From Mycobacterium sp. DL (lineage in GTDB: Bacteria > Actinomycetota > Actinomycetes > Mycobacteriales > Mycobacteriaceae): 64,000 bases of DNA. Within the stretch, counting starts at the first letter, position 1, and each line of letters begins with the position of its first letter. The stretch covers positions 1,860,001 through 1,924,000 of the forward strand of contig NZ_CP155796.1 of NCBI RefSeq assembly GCF_039729195.1. Direction: 5' to 3'. Positions 44,077 to 52,591 of this stretch are shown here, one piece after another. A program made the position numbers and the translations under genes. Below the pieces are notes generated by a model, which saw nothing but the letters and a program-made list of their open reading frames with translations, ran no database searches and was not told the origin of the DNA.

Positions 44077-44541
44077 ATGTCCCGTGTCCAACTCGCCCTC
44101 AACGTCGACAACCTCGACGAGGCGATCACGTTCTACTCGAAGCTCTTCGACACCGCACCCGCCAAGATCAAGGAGGGGTACGCCAACTTCGCCGTTTCCG
44201 AGCCTCCGCTCAAGCTGGTACTCATCGAGAACCCGGGCAAGGGCGGCAGCATCAATCATCTCGGCGTCGAGGTGGCCACCAGCGACGCCGTGCACGCCGA
44301 GATCGGTCGGCTTGCCGCCGGGGGTCTGTTCACCGAGGAGGAGATGAACACCACCTGTTGTTTCGCCACCCAGGACAAGGTGTGGGTGACGGGTCCGGCA
44401 GGGGAGAAGTGGGAGGTCTACACGGTGCTGTCAGACTCCGAGACCTTCGGGACGAGCCCCGAACACACCGAGGGTGGCAGTGCCGAGAAGGGTGTGTGCT
44501 GTGGCGGCACTTCCGTCGACAAGGCCGACGCCTGCTGCTGA
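44077..44541 (+). CDS. arsI: ArsI/CadI-type dioxygenase (C-As lyase)
   Basis: A 154-residue vicinal-oxygen-chelate protein. ArsI enzymes break the carbon-arsenic bond of trivalent organoarsenicals; the M. tuberculosis homologue is called CadI for its induction by cadmium. The vicinal cysteine pair that binds As(III) is Cys94-Cys95 in NTTCCFA. Likely metal ligands are Gln5, His61 (INHLGVEV) and Glu113 (KWEVY). A further Cys-rich tail (VCCGG...DACC) can bind metal and is typical of the family. GGAGG precedes the ATG. It is divergent from arsR, which should control it. Confidence 0.9.
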   Translation: MSRVQLALNVDNLDEAITFYSKLFDTAPAKIKEGYANFAVSEPPLKLVLIENPGKGGSINHLGVEVATSDAVHAEIGRLAAGGLFTEEEMNTTCCFATQDKVWVTGPAGEKWEVYTVLSDSETFGTSPEHTEGGSAEKGVCCGGTSVDKADACC

Positions 44542-44662
44542 ATGCCACCGGCCGATCCCGCCGTCTGACCAATGCGGAGATCAGCTGCGGTCTTAGCTGA
44601 CGCGCCCTACATTGATACCGGGATCGGCCACGCCATGCGCCGATGAGTCGGGGGTGCGGGCA

Positions 44663-45571
44663 ATGATTCCACGGGTCAGGACGGCGATGCGGTTGGCAGG
44701 GATGCGCCCGCTGCCGCGATGGCCGGCCCGATCCACGGTGGATCTGCGCGGCAAGCGAATTCTGTTGACCGGTGCGTCCTCGGGAATCGGCGCGGTTGCT
44801 GCGCAGAAGCTGGCCGCCGAAGGCGCATCGGTCATCGTGGTCGCCCGGCGAGAGGCCCTGCTGGCGGAGGTCGTCGAGGCGATCGTTTCCGCCGGCGGCA
44901 GCGCGTCCGCGGTCCGGGCCAACCTGGCGGACCTCGCCGAGGTCGACGAACTGGTGAGAACAGTTGGCCCTGTTGATGTTCTGATCAACAACGCCGCCAG
45001 GTCGATCAGGAGGCCGCTCGAAGAGTCGCTGGAACGCTGGCATGACATCGAGCGCGTCATGCAGTTGAACTACTACGCTCCGCTGCGACTCATCAGGGGC
45101 CTGGTACCCGGGATGATCGAGCGCGGTGACGGGCACATCATCAACGTCGCCACCTGGCGGGTACTGCCGGAATCGTCGCCGATGTTCGCCGCCTACAACG
45201 CATCCAAGGCGGCATTGAGTGCGGTCAGTCGTGTCATCGACACCGAGTGGGGTGCCCGCGGCGTGCACTCCACCACCGTCTACTACCCGTTGGTGGCGAC
45301 GGCCATGATCGCTCCGACCCGGGCGTACGACGGGGTGGCTGCGCTCAGTCCCGACGAAGCGGCCGACTGGATGGTGACCGCCGCCCGCACCAGACCGATC
45401 CGGATAGCTCCGCGCAAGGCGTTGGCGCTGCGAGCCCTCGACGTTGTTGCGCCCGGCATGCTCAACCACATCCTGGCGCGCGAAACCGCTCGGATGAACG
45501 CCAACGCCAACAGGTCTGACGTCACCGCATCCACTGCGGGAACGGTCATCCCGCTCGCACGTCCGTCGTAG
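44663..45571 (+). CDS. SDR-family oxidoreductase
   Basis: Short-chain dehydrogenase of about 302 residues with an N-terminal extension of some 25 residues. Motifs are ILLTGASSGIG, VVARR (Arg after beta2, suggesting NADP), INNAARS, NVATW for the catalytic region where Ser is replaced by Thr/Ala in this strand, and YNASK with Tyr and Lys present. The C-terminal half resembles long-chain acyl-reductase-like SDRs of mycobacteria. The start is uncertain: ATG at 44663 is used; GTG 44654 and TTG 44612 are in frame too. It is followed closely by the EamA transporter gene. Confidence 0.83.
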   Translation: MIPRVRTAMRLAGMRPLPRWPARSTVDLRGKRILLTGASSGIGAVAAQKLAAEGASVIVVARREALLAEVVEAIVSAGGSASAVRANLADLAEVDELVRTVGPVDVLINNAARSIRRPLEESLERWHDIERVMQLNYYAPLRLIRGLVPGMIERGDGHIINVATWRVLPESSPMFAAYNASKAALSAVSRVIDTEWGARGVHSTTVYYPLVATAMIAPTRAYDGVAALSPDEAADWMVTAARTRPIRIAPRKALALRALDVVAPGMLNHILARETARMNANANRSDVTASTAGTVIPLARPS

Positions 45572-45577
45572 ATCGCC

Positions 45578-46486
45578 GTGTCCGGAACCGGAACGGGTCA
45601 CCGGCCCGAGAACCTGGCACTGGCAGCGATTCTCACCACTGCCGCCTTCTTCTGCGTCGCACTGGTGGGCGCCCTGGCGAAGGCATCGAGTCAGTACACC
45701 TCCACCGGGGTCCTGCTGCTGGTCCAGAACGTGATCTGCCTGGTGTTCATCACCCCGGTTGCGCTGCGCGGCGGATTATCATCGCTGCGAACCGGCAAGT
45801 TCGGTCTGCACCTCCTGCGGGCTGCGACCGGAACCGCTTGCTGGTACGCGCTGTTCTTCGCGATCACCCTGATACCGCTGGCCAACGCCACGGTGCTCAC
45901 CTACAGCGCGCCGCTGTGGATGCCCCTGATCGCCTGGTGTGTCACCCGGCAGCGGGTATCGGGATCAACCTGGGCCGGCGCCTGCATCGGCTTTGCCGGG
46001 GTGGTTCTGGTGCTGCAGCCCCAGGCGCGCGGCTTCAATGTCGGTGAGCTCTCCGCCCTCGCGGGTGCGCTGTTGCTGGCTGTGGCGATGATGTCGGTGC
46101 GTTGGCTGGGCGCTACCGAGCCGATGATCAGAGTTCTCTTCTACTACTTCCTGCTCTCCACCGTGATGGTGCTGCCCCTTGCCGTCGTCGACTGGCAACC
46201 GTTTCCCCCGGCGGCCTGGGCGGGCCTGATCGGCCTCGGATTCGCGCAGTTGTTCTCCCAGATCCTCATCGTCGTGGCCTACCGGTATGCGTCAGCGGAG
46301 AAGGTCGGTCCGTTCATCTACACCGTCATCGTGTTCACCGCGCTGATCGACTGGATCGTCTGGGAACATCGACCGACGGCGACAACGTATCTCGGGATGG
46401 CACTGGTCATCGGCGGTGGACTCATCGCGGTGCGCAGCGCCCGCGCGCCGTCGTTTTCGGGCGGTGCCAGTACTCTTCCAACGTGA
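45578..46486 (+). CDS. EamA/DMT-family transporter
   Basis: A 302-residue membrane protein with about ten hydrophobic segments forming two EamA domains, for example LAAILTTAAFFCVALVGALAK, FAITLIPLANATVLTYSAPLWMPLI and GLGFAQLFSQILIVVAYRYAS. Substrate unknown. It starts at GTG, 6 bp after the SDR stop, and its own stop overlaps the GTG of the next SDR by 4 bp, so the three genes 44663-47907 are probably one transcript. It is not closely related to the EamA protein at 10111. Confidence 0.87.
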   Translation: MSGTGTGHRPENLALAAILTTAAFFCVALVGALAKASSQYTSTGVLLLVQNVICLVFITPVALRGGLSSLRTGKFGLHLLRAATGTACWYALFFAITLIPLANATVLTYSAPLWMPLIAWCVTRQRVSGSTWAGACIGFAGVVLVLQPQARGFNVGELSALAGALLLAVAMMSVRWLGATEPMIRVLFYYFLLSTVMVLPLAVVDWQPFPPAAWAGLIGLGFAQLFSQILIVVAYRYASAEKVGPFIYTVIVFTALIDWIVWEHRPTATTYLGMALVIGGGLIAVRSARAPSFSGGASTLPT

Positions 46487-47907
46487 CCGCCATCGACCCG
46501 GACAAGCTCAGCACCTGTCTGCAGGTGCTGGCCGACGTCGAGTCGTTGCCGCCCGAGCACCCCGACGCCGTGGCCGTGCGCAGGGCCACGGCAGCCATCT
46601 TCAAGTCGGTGAAGAAGGCCCGCCGCGACGCCAAGCGCGACGCGGTGGCCGAGGCCGACCGTGCCGTCATCGCCGCCACCGCCACCGGTGCGCCGGGTCG
46701 CATCGACGACGAGACGGCCGGCCTGCCGCTGGTGTCCTCGGTGGCCGGAGCGACCGCAGGCACGCTGATCCGGTCTCGGGCCTGCTATATCTGCAAGAAC
46801 CACCACACGGTGGTCGACGCCTTCTATCACCAACTCTGTCCCGAATGCGCGGCCCTCAACCGCGCCAAGCGCGACGCCCGCACCGACCTGAGCGGAAAGC
46901 GCGCCCTGCTGACCGGAGGTCGCGCAAAAATCGGGATGTACATCGCGCTGCGACTGCTGCGCGATGGTGCGCACACCACCATCACCACCCGATTCCCCAA
47001 CGATGCGGTGCGCCGATTCGCCGCGATGGACGACAGCGCCGGATGGCTGCACCGGCTCCGCGTCGTGGGCATCGACCTGCGTGACCCGGCTCAGGTGGTC
47101 GCGCTCGCGGACAACGTGGCCGCACAGGGCCCGCTGGACATTCTGATCAACAACGCCGCCCAGACGGTGCGCCGGGCGCCGGGCTCCTACGCGGCGCTGG
47201 TCGAGGCGGAGCGCACTGCGCCGGCTGAGCTCGGGGACGTGGACGTGGTCACGTTCGACCGGGTCAGCGACGCCCACCCGGCAGCGCTCGCCGGGAGCCT
47301 CGCCGAGCACCCCGATCCGCACGCCGTCACCGAGCTCGCGCTCACCGCGCGCAGCGCGTCCCCTGAGCGGATCGCCGCGGGCACCGCGATCGATGCGGGC
47401 GGCCTGCTTCCCGACACCGCGTCGGTGAACAGCTGGACCCAGCGGGTGCACGAGGTGGACGCAATGGAGCTGCTCGAGGTCCAGCTGTGCAACCAGACCG
47501 CACCGTTCATCCTCGTCAGCCGCCTGCGCCCGGTGATGGCCGCGTCACCCGCGCGCCGCAAGTACGTCGTGAACGTCTCGGCGATGGAGGGCCAGTTCAG
47601 CCGCGCCTACAAGGGCCCGGGGCACCCGCACACCAACATGGCCAAGGCCGCGCTGAACATGCTCACCCGCACCAGCGCCGCGGAGATGCTGGAGCAGGAC
47701 GGCATCCTGATGACGGCGGTGGACACCGGCTGGATCACCGACGAGCGCCCGCATCCGACCAAGTTGCGGCTCGCCGACGAGGGTTTCCACGCGCCGCTGG
47801 ACCTCGTCGACGGCGCCGCCAGGGTGTATGACCCCATCGTCCGCGGAGAGTCGGGCGAAGATCTGCACGGTTGCTTCCTGAAGGACTACTCGCCGAGCAA
47901 CTGGTAG
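46483..47907 (+). CDS. SDR-like protein with N-terminal zinc-ribbon and altered active site
   Basis: A 474-residue protein in three parts. An N-terminal helical, basic region (VKKARRDAKRDAVAEADRAV) precedes a CYIC...CPEC putative zinc knuckle at about 103-124, then a Rossmann fold. The nucleotide motif is LTGGRAKIG instead of TGxxxGIG, and LINNAAQTVRR is present. The Ser is in NVSAMEG, but the YxxxK motif reads TNMAK, with Thr in the Tyr position. Because the segment HTNMAKAALNMLTRT looks well kept, this seems a conserved variant, not decay. GTG at 46483 lies 6 nt after TACTCT, so a leaderless internal message is possible besides GTGA coupling to the transporter. Confidence 0.84.
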   Translation: MTAIDPDKLSTCLQVLADVESLPPEHPDAVAVRRATAAIFKSVKKARRDAKRDAVAEADRAVIAATATGAPGRIDDETAGLPLVSSVAGATAGTLIRSRACYICKNHHTVVDAFYHQLCPECAALNRAKRDARTDLSGKRALLTGGRAKIGMYIALRLLRDGAHTTITTRFPNDAVRRFAAMDDSAGWLHRLRVVGIDLRDPAQVVALADNVAAQGPLDILINNAAQTVRRAPGSYAALVEAERTAPAELGDVDVVTFDRVSDAHPAALAGSLAEHPDPHAVTELALTARSASPERIAAGTAIDAGGLLPDTASVNSWTQRVHEVDAMELLEVQLCNQTAPFILVSRLRPVMAASPARRKYVVNVSAMEGQFSRAYKGPGHPHTNMAKAALNMLTRTSAAEMLEQDGILMTAVDTGWITDERPHPTKLRLADEGFHAPLDLVDGAARVYDPIVRGESGEDLHGCFLKDYSPSNW

Positions 47908-49112
47908 CCGCCCCGACGCACCGAAACCCGTTCTCCGGCCTCGAGGAACCGCGGCCCGCCGGCACCCAACGACGAGCGCGCGGCCAGCCGCACGCCTGCG
48001 GCGGCGACGTCGGTCAGATGGGTGAGCCGGGAGAGCTCCCATGCGTGCAGGGCGCGTCGCGGAACGGGGTCGGATCCGTTCCAGCCGTTGAGGGCTTGTG
48101 CAAGAGCGGCGGCATCCCCGAGTGCCTTAGACGTCCCCGAAGCGGTGTGTGGTCGAACCGTTCCCGCCGCGTCGCCGATCAGGGCGACGCGGTCGGCGGC
48201 CATCCGCGTCGGCGGCAGGTCGAACACCGGTTGCATGAACACCGTCGACAGCCGTACCAACTCGGCGAACGGGCTGGGCAGTGCCTGGTCGGCGAGCGAG
48301 AGAAGCGCGTCCTCGGGTTCCGGCCTGAGTTCCCCCGGCGGTAGGAAGTGCGCGTACTTCTGGCCGGACCGGCCGACCATCAATCCGGCAACGGCTGCTT
48401 TCGACGTGTTCACGTACCAGACCCAGTTGACCCGTCGGTTGCCCGGGTCGGTCTCGCCGTGCACACCGGGAACGAGGTAACACAGCATCTGCATGCCCGA
48501 AACGGCGAACGACGTGAAGCGCCGCGCCAGCAGATCGATCAGCGCTTCCGGAAGTTCCGACTCCTGCTCCAGGCCGCGGAAGGCGACATACCCGGCGTAG
48601 TCACCGTCATCACGACCGCTCGTCAGAAGCCTTGTCGCAGAGCCGACTCCGTCAGCTCCGACCAGGAAGTCCGCACTGTGGGAGAAGCCACCCCCGAAGA
48701 CTGCGGTGACCCTGTCGCCGTCGAGTCGAAGATGGTCCAGTCTGCTGTCGAAACGGACGCAGACCCCTTCGAGGGGCTGGCGGAAAGCGTCGTAGAGGGT
48801 GTCCCAGGCGGTCATCCACTGCGGGGCGTGATACCGCGAAGGTGTGCCGTGCCGATGAAGCTGTTGGCGCTCCGACAGCGCCACGCTCACCGACGGGACG
48901 GACCTTCCGACACGGGCGAGCAGCGAGGCGACCTCTGGTTGCATCACGATGCCGGCACCACGCGGCTGTGTCCTGTCGACGGAGCGCTCGTGAACGGCGA
49001 CCTCGGCTCCGACGGAGGCCAGTTCGTGCGCGGTGGCGAGCCCCCCGAGGGATCCTCCGATGACCACCGCGCTGAACGCAGTGGTCGCCTGTGAGGCCGA
49101 AAGAACTTTCAT
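47886..49112 (-). CDS. FAD-dependent monooxygenase
   Basis: A 408-residue flavoprotein monooxygenase of the aromatic hydroxylase type. The FAD motif is VIGGSLGGLATAHELASVG at about 17-35, the second FAD contact is FLVGADGVGSATR, and GDAAGTVRPHTASGTSKALGDA is the GD motif. It resembles 2,6-dihydroxypyridine/6-hydroxynicotinate hydroxylases; the real substrate is unknown. MKVLSASQ at 49112 is used; an in-frame GTG at 49148 is also possible. Its last 22 bp overlap the convergent SDR-like gene. The bicupin gene lies just upstream on the same strand (39 bp), perhaps in one operon. Confidence 0.86.
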   Translation of the reverse strand: MKVLSASQATTAFSAVVIGGSLGGLATAHELASVGAEVAVHERSVDRTQPRGAGIVMQPEVASLLARVGRSVPSVSVALSERQQLHRHGTPSRYHAPQWMTAWDTLYDAFRQPLEGVCVRFDSRLDHLRLDGDRVTAVFGGGFSHSADFLVGADGVGSATRLLTSGRDDGDYAGYVAFRGLEQESELPEALIDLLARRFTSFAVSGMQMLCYLVPGVHGETDPGNRRVNWVWYVNTSKAAVAGLMVGRSGQKYAHFLPPGELRPEPEDALLSLADQALPSPFAELVRLSTVFMQPVFDLPPTRMAADRVALIGDAAGTVRPHTASGTSKALGDAAALAQALNGWNGSDPVPRRALHAWELSRLTHLTDVAAAGVRLAARSSLGAGGPRFLEAGERVSVRRGGYQLLGE

Positions 49113-49151
49113 AGTCGCCGATTCCGTCCTCGTGCGGTGTGCGGTCACGGG

Positions 49152-50219
49152 TCAGTCGACAGGGTTGACGCGGCCGACGATCAGCGGGTCGGCGGGGGTG
49201 AACGGGAAGTCGGGCAGATCGTCGAGGTGGGTGCCGAAGGCGGCTGCGAGCACTTCGCGGGAGTAGGCGCTCGCCGAGGCGCGGTAGCCGATGTCGGCGG
49301 GGAAGGGCTGGTCGAAGAAGATCAGGAAGTGCCAGTCGTCGGTTCCGATGTTCTCGATGTGGTGCGGATAGGCGCGCGGGATGAAGTACATGTCACCGGT
49401 GGTCATGGTCCAGGTGTCCAGCGTCCCATCAGGATTCATCACCGTCATTCTGGCGTCGCCGTGTTGGACGTAGCCCATCTCGGCGGTCACGGGATGCCAG
49501 TGTGGTTCCCGCATCCCGACCTCGGTGACCCGCAGCGAGTACATCGAGATGTCCTTCAAGACCGGCCAGAACTGATCACGGGCGAATCGGGCGTTGCCGC
49601 TGACGTAGTTCAATCCCGGGGCCTGGGCTTCGATGTCGAACTTGTGCGGGTCACGAAAGTACGCTCCCGGCGGGATCTCGGGATCACCGATGCGGGCGGC
49701 CAGTTTGTGGTCGGCGGGCGGATTGGGCGGGAAAGTGCCGGTGTCGCGTCGGATCCTGGCCATATCGGCGGCGGGCAGGTCGTAGGTGTTGCCCAGCACG
49801 GCGTCGGAGAATGCGCCCAGGGTGGCGCCGAACCCGAAGTCCTCGGGCCGTTCGTTGCGGAACGCGATGATGAACTCGGCGACCTCGTCACCGATGTTCT
49901 CGATGTGGTGCAGTGAGCCCGATGCGGCGTGGAACATCTGCCCGGCGGTGACGACAAAAGTCGAGAACTTGCTGCCGTCGTCGAGGATGGACACCAGTGA
50001 GGTGCCCGACACGCAATAGGTCAGTTCGTTGGCGTTGGCATGCCAGTGCGGGGTCCGCATGGTTCCGGGGTTCAGCAGCACCCGCTTGATCGACAGCCCC
50101 TTGAGGATCGGCAGGTTGTCGGCGGTGACGCGGCGCATCGAGCCCAGGTCGGACTCCTCGACGATCTCGCCGTCGAGCAGTGAGGTGGTGTGGGTGCTTC
50201 GCGAGACGGACGTCGTCAT
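49152..50219 (-). CDS. Bicupin, oxalate decarboxylase-like
   Basis: A 355-residue protein of two cupin domains. Metal-ligand motifs are HWHANANELTYCVSG with a later GSLHHIEN in the first domain, and HWHPVTAEMGYVQHG with AYPHHIEN in the second. These are the His-x-His...Glu...His sets of manganese oxalate decarboxylases. GGAGG precedes the ATG at 50219. The protein has no signal peptide. It is adjacent to the FAD monooxygenase gene. Another small-acid or sugar substrate is possible, since several bicupins differ in function. Confidence 0.88.
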   Translation of the reverse strand: MTTSVSRSTHTTSLLDGEIVEESDLGSMRRVTADNLPILKGLSIKRVLLNPGTMRTPHWHANANELTYCVSGTSLVSILDDGSKFSTFVVTAGQMFHAASGSLHHIENIGDEVAEFIIAFRNERPEDFGFGATLGAFSDAVLGNTYDLPAADMARIRRDTGTFPPNPPADHKLAARIGDPEIPPGAYFRDPHKFDIEAQAPGLNYVSGNARFARDQFWPVLKDISMYSLRVTEVGMREPHWHPVTAEMGYVQHGDARMTVMNPDGTLDTWTMTTGDMYFIPRAYPHHIENIGTDDWHFLIFFDQPFPADIGYRASASAYSREVLAAAFGTHLDDLPDFPFTPADPLIVGRVNPVD

Positions 50220-50350
50220 TGGTCCTCCTGGGAATCCTGGGCCTTTGCTGGGGATGACTCTCCTCCGGTCGGCGCCCGGTGTCATGGACGCTGGCCGCCG
50301 TGCCCGTGGCGGATTCTGCGCCCGGTCGCTTCCTGCTGGCTGCAATGCGC

Positions 50351-50827
50351 TCAATCCACGAGCAGGCGTAGCGCTTCGAGGCGGGCGCGGGCATCGTCGG
50401 GAATCGGTGTCGGGCCGTTGGCGTCGAGGACCACAAGAACGGTGTCGCAGACGCTGATGCACTCCTCGTCGAGGAAGAGGGCGGACGAGGAGACGAACGA
50501 GGTCCGTCCGATGTGTCCGATGCCGATCGCGGTCTGGATGACTGCGGGCCACGGCGCCTCGCGCAGATAGTGCACGACGATCGTCGAGGTGACGATGCGC
50601 AGTTTCCGCGACGAGAGATCGTAGGCATCCGGCAGCACGCGGCGGTGCAGCATTGCCCGGGTGTTCTCGTGCAGTGTCTCGAGGGCGACATTGTTGAGAT
50701 GTCCGTTGGCGTCCATGTCGGCGAATCGCGCGTCGATGGAGTCGTGGACCGGGTACGTCGTCGAGGCCCGCCGCGCCGGGTGCGGTCTGGACACGGTGCT
50801 CACGATCGGGCTCGGACCGGATTCCAT
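50351..50827 (-). CDS. Hotdog-fold acyl-CoA thioesterase
   Basis: A 158-residue 4HBT-type thioesterase. The N-terminal segment DARFADMDANGHLNN carries the catalytic Asp/Asn region of this family, followed by the long central helix (LETLHENTRAMLH) and strands with IVTSTIVVHYLREAP and GRTSFVSSSALFLDE. MESGPSPIVSTV at 50827 is used as start; the longer open frame up to 51136 overlaps the divergent LmeA-like gene. Substrate unknown, likely an acyl-CoA. Confidence 0.83.
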   Translation of the reverse strand: MESGPSPIVSTVSRPHPARRASTTYPVHDSIDARFADMDANGHLNNVALETLHENTRAMLHRRVLPDAYDLSSRKLRIVTSTIVVHYLREAPWPAVIQTAIGIGHIGRTSFVSSSALFLDEECISVCDTVLVVLDANGPTPIPDDARARLEALRLLVD

Positions 50828-50910
50828 GGGGTCAAGGTAACCCGTCGAGAATTTGGCGGGGCCGGACCAACTCCGCCGGCGCATGACCGGGATGGGGCAG
50901 ACTTGCGCAG

Positions 50911-51891
50911 GTGACCAACCCGCCGCAACGCCCCGGGCAGCCTGGTTGGCGCGGCCGGGGCACCCCGCCCTCCGATCCGGCGCCCCACCGGTTTCCCCGC
51001 CCCGCCCGCCCGGACCTGCCGACGGAGACGCTTCGCGCGCGACCCGCGGATGCCTCGCCCACCGAGCAGTTCCGGCGGCCGCCGCGACCCGTCCCGCCAC
51101 CTGCTCCGCCGCCGCCGCGCCCACCGGTGTCCACACCCCGGCCGTCCGGTGACGGCAACGGGCGGACCGCCGGGTTCTTCAGCCGGCAGACGATCGTGCT
51201 GATCGCGGTCATCGTCGTGGCTCTGCTGGCCGGTGGACTGGCCGGCGGCGAACTCTACGCACGACACCGCGCCGACGACATCCTGGTCGGGGTGGCCGAG
51301 TGCGTCGTGGAGGACGGCGCCACCATCTCCTACGGAGTGAACCCGCCGTTTCTGTGGCAGCACATCACCGGCCACTACACGAACATCTCGGTTCGGACGG
51401 CGGGGGACCGGGTGCAGTCCGCCGAGGGAATGACCGCCGTCGTGACCCTCGAAGACGTGCGGTTGCAGGACTCCGGTGACGCCAAGGGCACCATCGGATC
51501 ATTGGACGCCACGCTGACGTGGACATCGGAGGGCATCAAGGACACCGTCGCCGAAAACCTGCCCGGCGTCGGCAGTCTCGTCACCGGTGTCAGCACCGAC
51601 CCGGCGGCGGGCACCATCGTCCTGCAGGCAGGCGACAGCGGCGTCACCGCCAGGCCGGTCGTCACCGACGGTGACCTCGAACTCGAAGTGCTCGACGTCA
51701 GTGGACCGTTCCCGAAGGACACCGTTCAGGGCGCACTCGACGACCTCACCAAGAAGCTGAACGACAACTATCCGCTCGGCATCGAGGCCGACAGCGTCGC
51801 TGTCACCGATGCGGGCGTCGTCGGCGAGTTCTCCAGTCGTGACGCGTCGATTCCCAACGAGGACACCAATCCCTGCTTCGCAGCTCTCTAG
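50911..51891 (+). CDS. LmeA-like DUF2993 membrane-anchored lipid-binding protein
   Basis: A 326-residue protein. The first 90 residues are proline/arginine-rich and cytoplasmic, then comes one membrane segment (TIVLIAVIVVALLAGGLAGG), then a DUF2993 domain outside the membrane (CVVEDGATISYGVNPPFLWQHITGHYTNISVRT...). The M. smegmatis protein LmeA of this family binds phospholipids and supports lipomannan/lipoarabinomannan mannan elongation. The long Pro/Arg front is not in LmeA itself, so this is a paralogue. GTG at 50911 has only a weak Shine-Dalgarno. It is convergent with the Lrp gene; a large inverted repeat lies between. Confidence 0.85.
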   Translation: MTNPPQRPGQPGWRGRGTPPSDPAPHRFPRPARPDLPTETLRARPADASPTEQFRRPPRPVPPPAPPPPRPPVSTPRPSGDGNGRTAGFFSRQTIVLIAVIVVALLAGGLAGGELYARHRADDILVGVAECVVEDGATISYGVNPPFLWQHITGHYTNISVRTAGDRVQSAEGMTAVVTLEDVRLQDSGDAKGTIGSLDATLTWTSEGIKDTVAENLPGVGSLVTGVSTDPAAGTIVLQAGDSGVTARPVVTDGDLELEVLDVSGPFPKDTVQGALDDLTKKLNDNYPLGIEADSVAVTDAGVVGEFSSRDASIPNEDTNPCFAAL

Positions 51892-51906
51892 GCCCGGCCC
51901 ACTACT

Positions 51907-51969
51907 CGCCGGAATTGCATTCCAGCAGCGGAATCTCGAATTCTGGCCTGCTGGAATGCAATTCCGGCG
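51907..51969. repeat. Large inverted repeat between convergent genes
   Basis: Perfect 22-bp arms at 51907-51928 and 51948-51969 around a 19-nt spacer. Each arm contains the smaller palindrome GGAAT-N3-ATTCC (51911-51923 and 51953-51965), and the spacer holds a related GGAATCTCGAATTC (51930-51943). It starts 15 bp after the LmeA-like stop and ends 9 bp before the Lrp stop. It could end transcription from both sides, although no T-tract follows, or be a dispersed palindromic repeat unit or protein site. Confidence 0.85.
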
Positions 51970-51978
51970 GAGCGTGAT

Positions 51979-52452
51979 TCACTGGCCGCGCGCAAGTGCC
52001 TCCAGAAGTGGCCGCGTCCGGTAGGCGATCACCTCGTGCATCGCCACCGACATGGTGGTGCGCTCGACTCCGGGCACCCCGAGCACGAGGCCGGCGACAC
52101 GATAGAGATCGTCGGCATCGGTCGCCACCACACCGACGAGCAGGTCCGCCGCGCCGGACAGCCCGGTGACCTGCGTGACCTGGGTGACGGTCTCGAGTGC
52201 GGCGATGACGTCCTCGAGTCGGTGCTGGTCGACCACCACGGTGATGAACGCCTTGAGCGGGTATCCGAGGTCGCGGGGGGACACACAGCGGTCGATCGGC
52301 GCGAGCACCTTGTCCTGATCCCACCGGGCAAGTCGTGCCTGCACGGTGTTCCGTGCCAGGTTCAGCATCGCGGCCAGTTGCACGCCGGTGGCGCGCGGCG
52401 CATCACAGAGCGCCAGCAGCAGTCGGGCATCTGTGCGGTCCAGCTTCGTCAT
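51979..52452 (-). CDS. Lrp/AsnC-family regulator
   Basis: A 157-residue regulator with an N-terminal helix-turn-helix (LDRTDARLLLALCDAPRATGVQLAAMLNLARNTVQARLARW) and a C-terminal RAM effector domain (VTQVTGLSGAADLLVGVVATDADDLYRV). Members sense amino acids. It is divergent from the indolepyruvate ferredoxin oxidoreductase gene (139-bp gap), an enzyme of aromatic amino acid breakdown, so it very probably controls that gene in response to an amino acid. A GATACT box 7 nt before the ATG suggests leaderless initiation. Confidence 0.9.
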   Translation of the reverse strand: MTKLDRTDARLLLALCDAPRATGVQLAAMLNLARNTVQARLARWDQDKVLAPIDRCVSPRDLGYPLKAFITVVVDQHRLEDVIAALETVTQVTQVTGLSGAADLLVGVVATDADDLYRVAGLVLGVPGVERTTMSVAMHEVIAYRTRPLLEALARGQ

Positions 52453-52591
52453 GTCGCTCAGTATCCCACGTCACACTCTGGATAATTTGGGCAACATGCT
52501 CAGTAGGAGCTGTGCTGCTTGCTCACTATGCATATGAATGCCACCCTGGAAGGAGCACTACGCCCATTGATGACCGAGGTGGTGAGCACAG

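Noticed and set aside
51907..51969. Insertion-sequence end or CRISPR repeat
   Set aside because: A single inverted pair with a 19-nt spacer, no transposase, no flanking duplication noticed and no repeated spacers.
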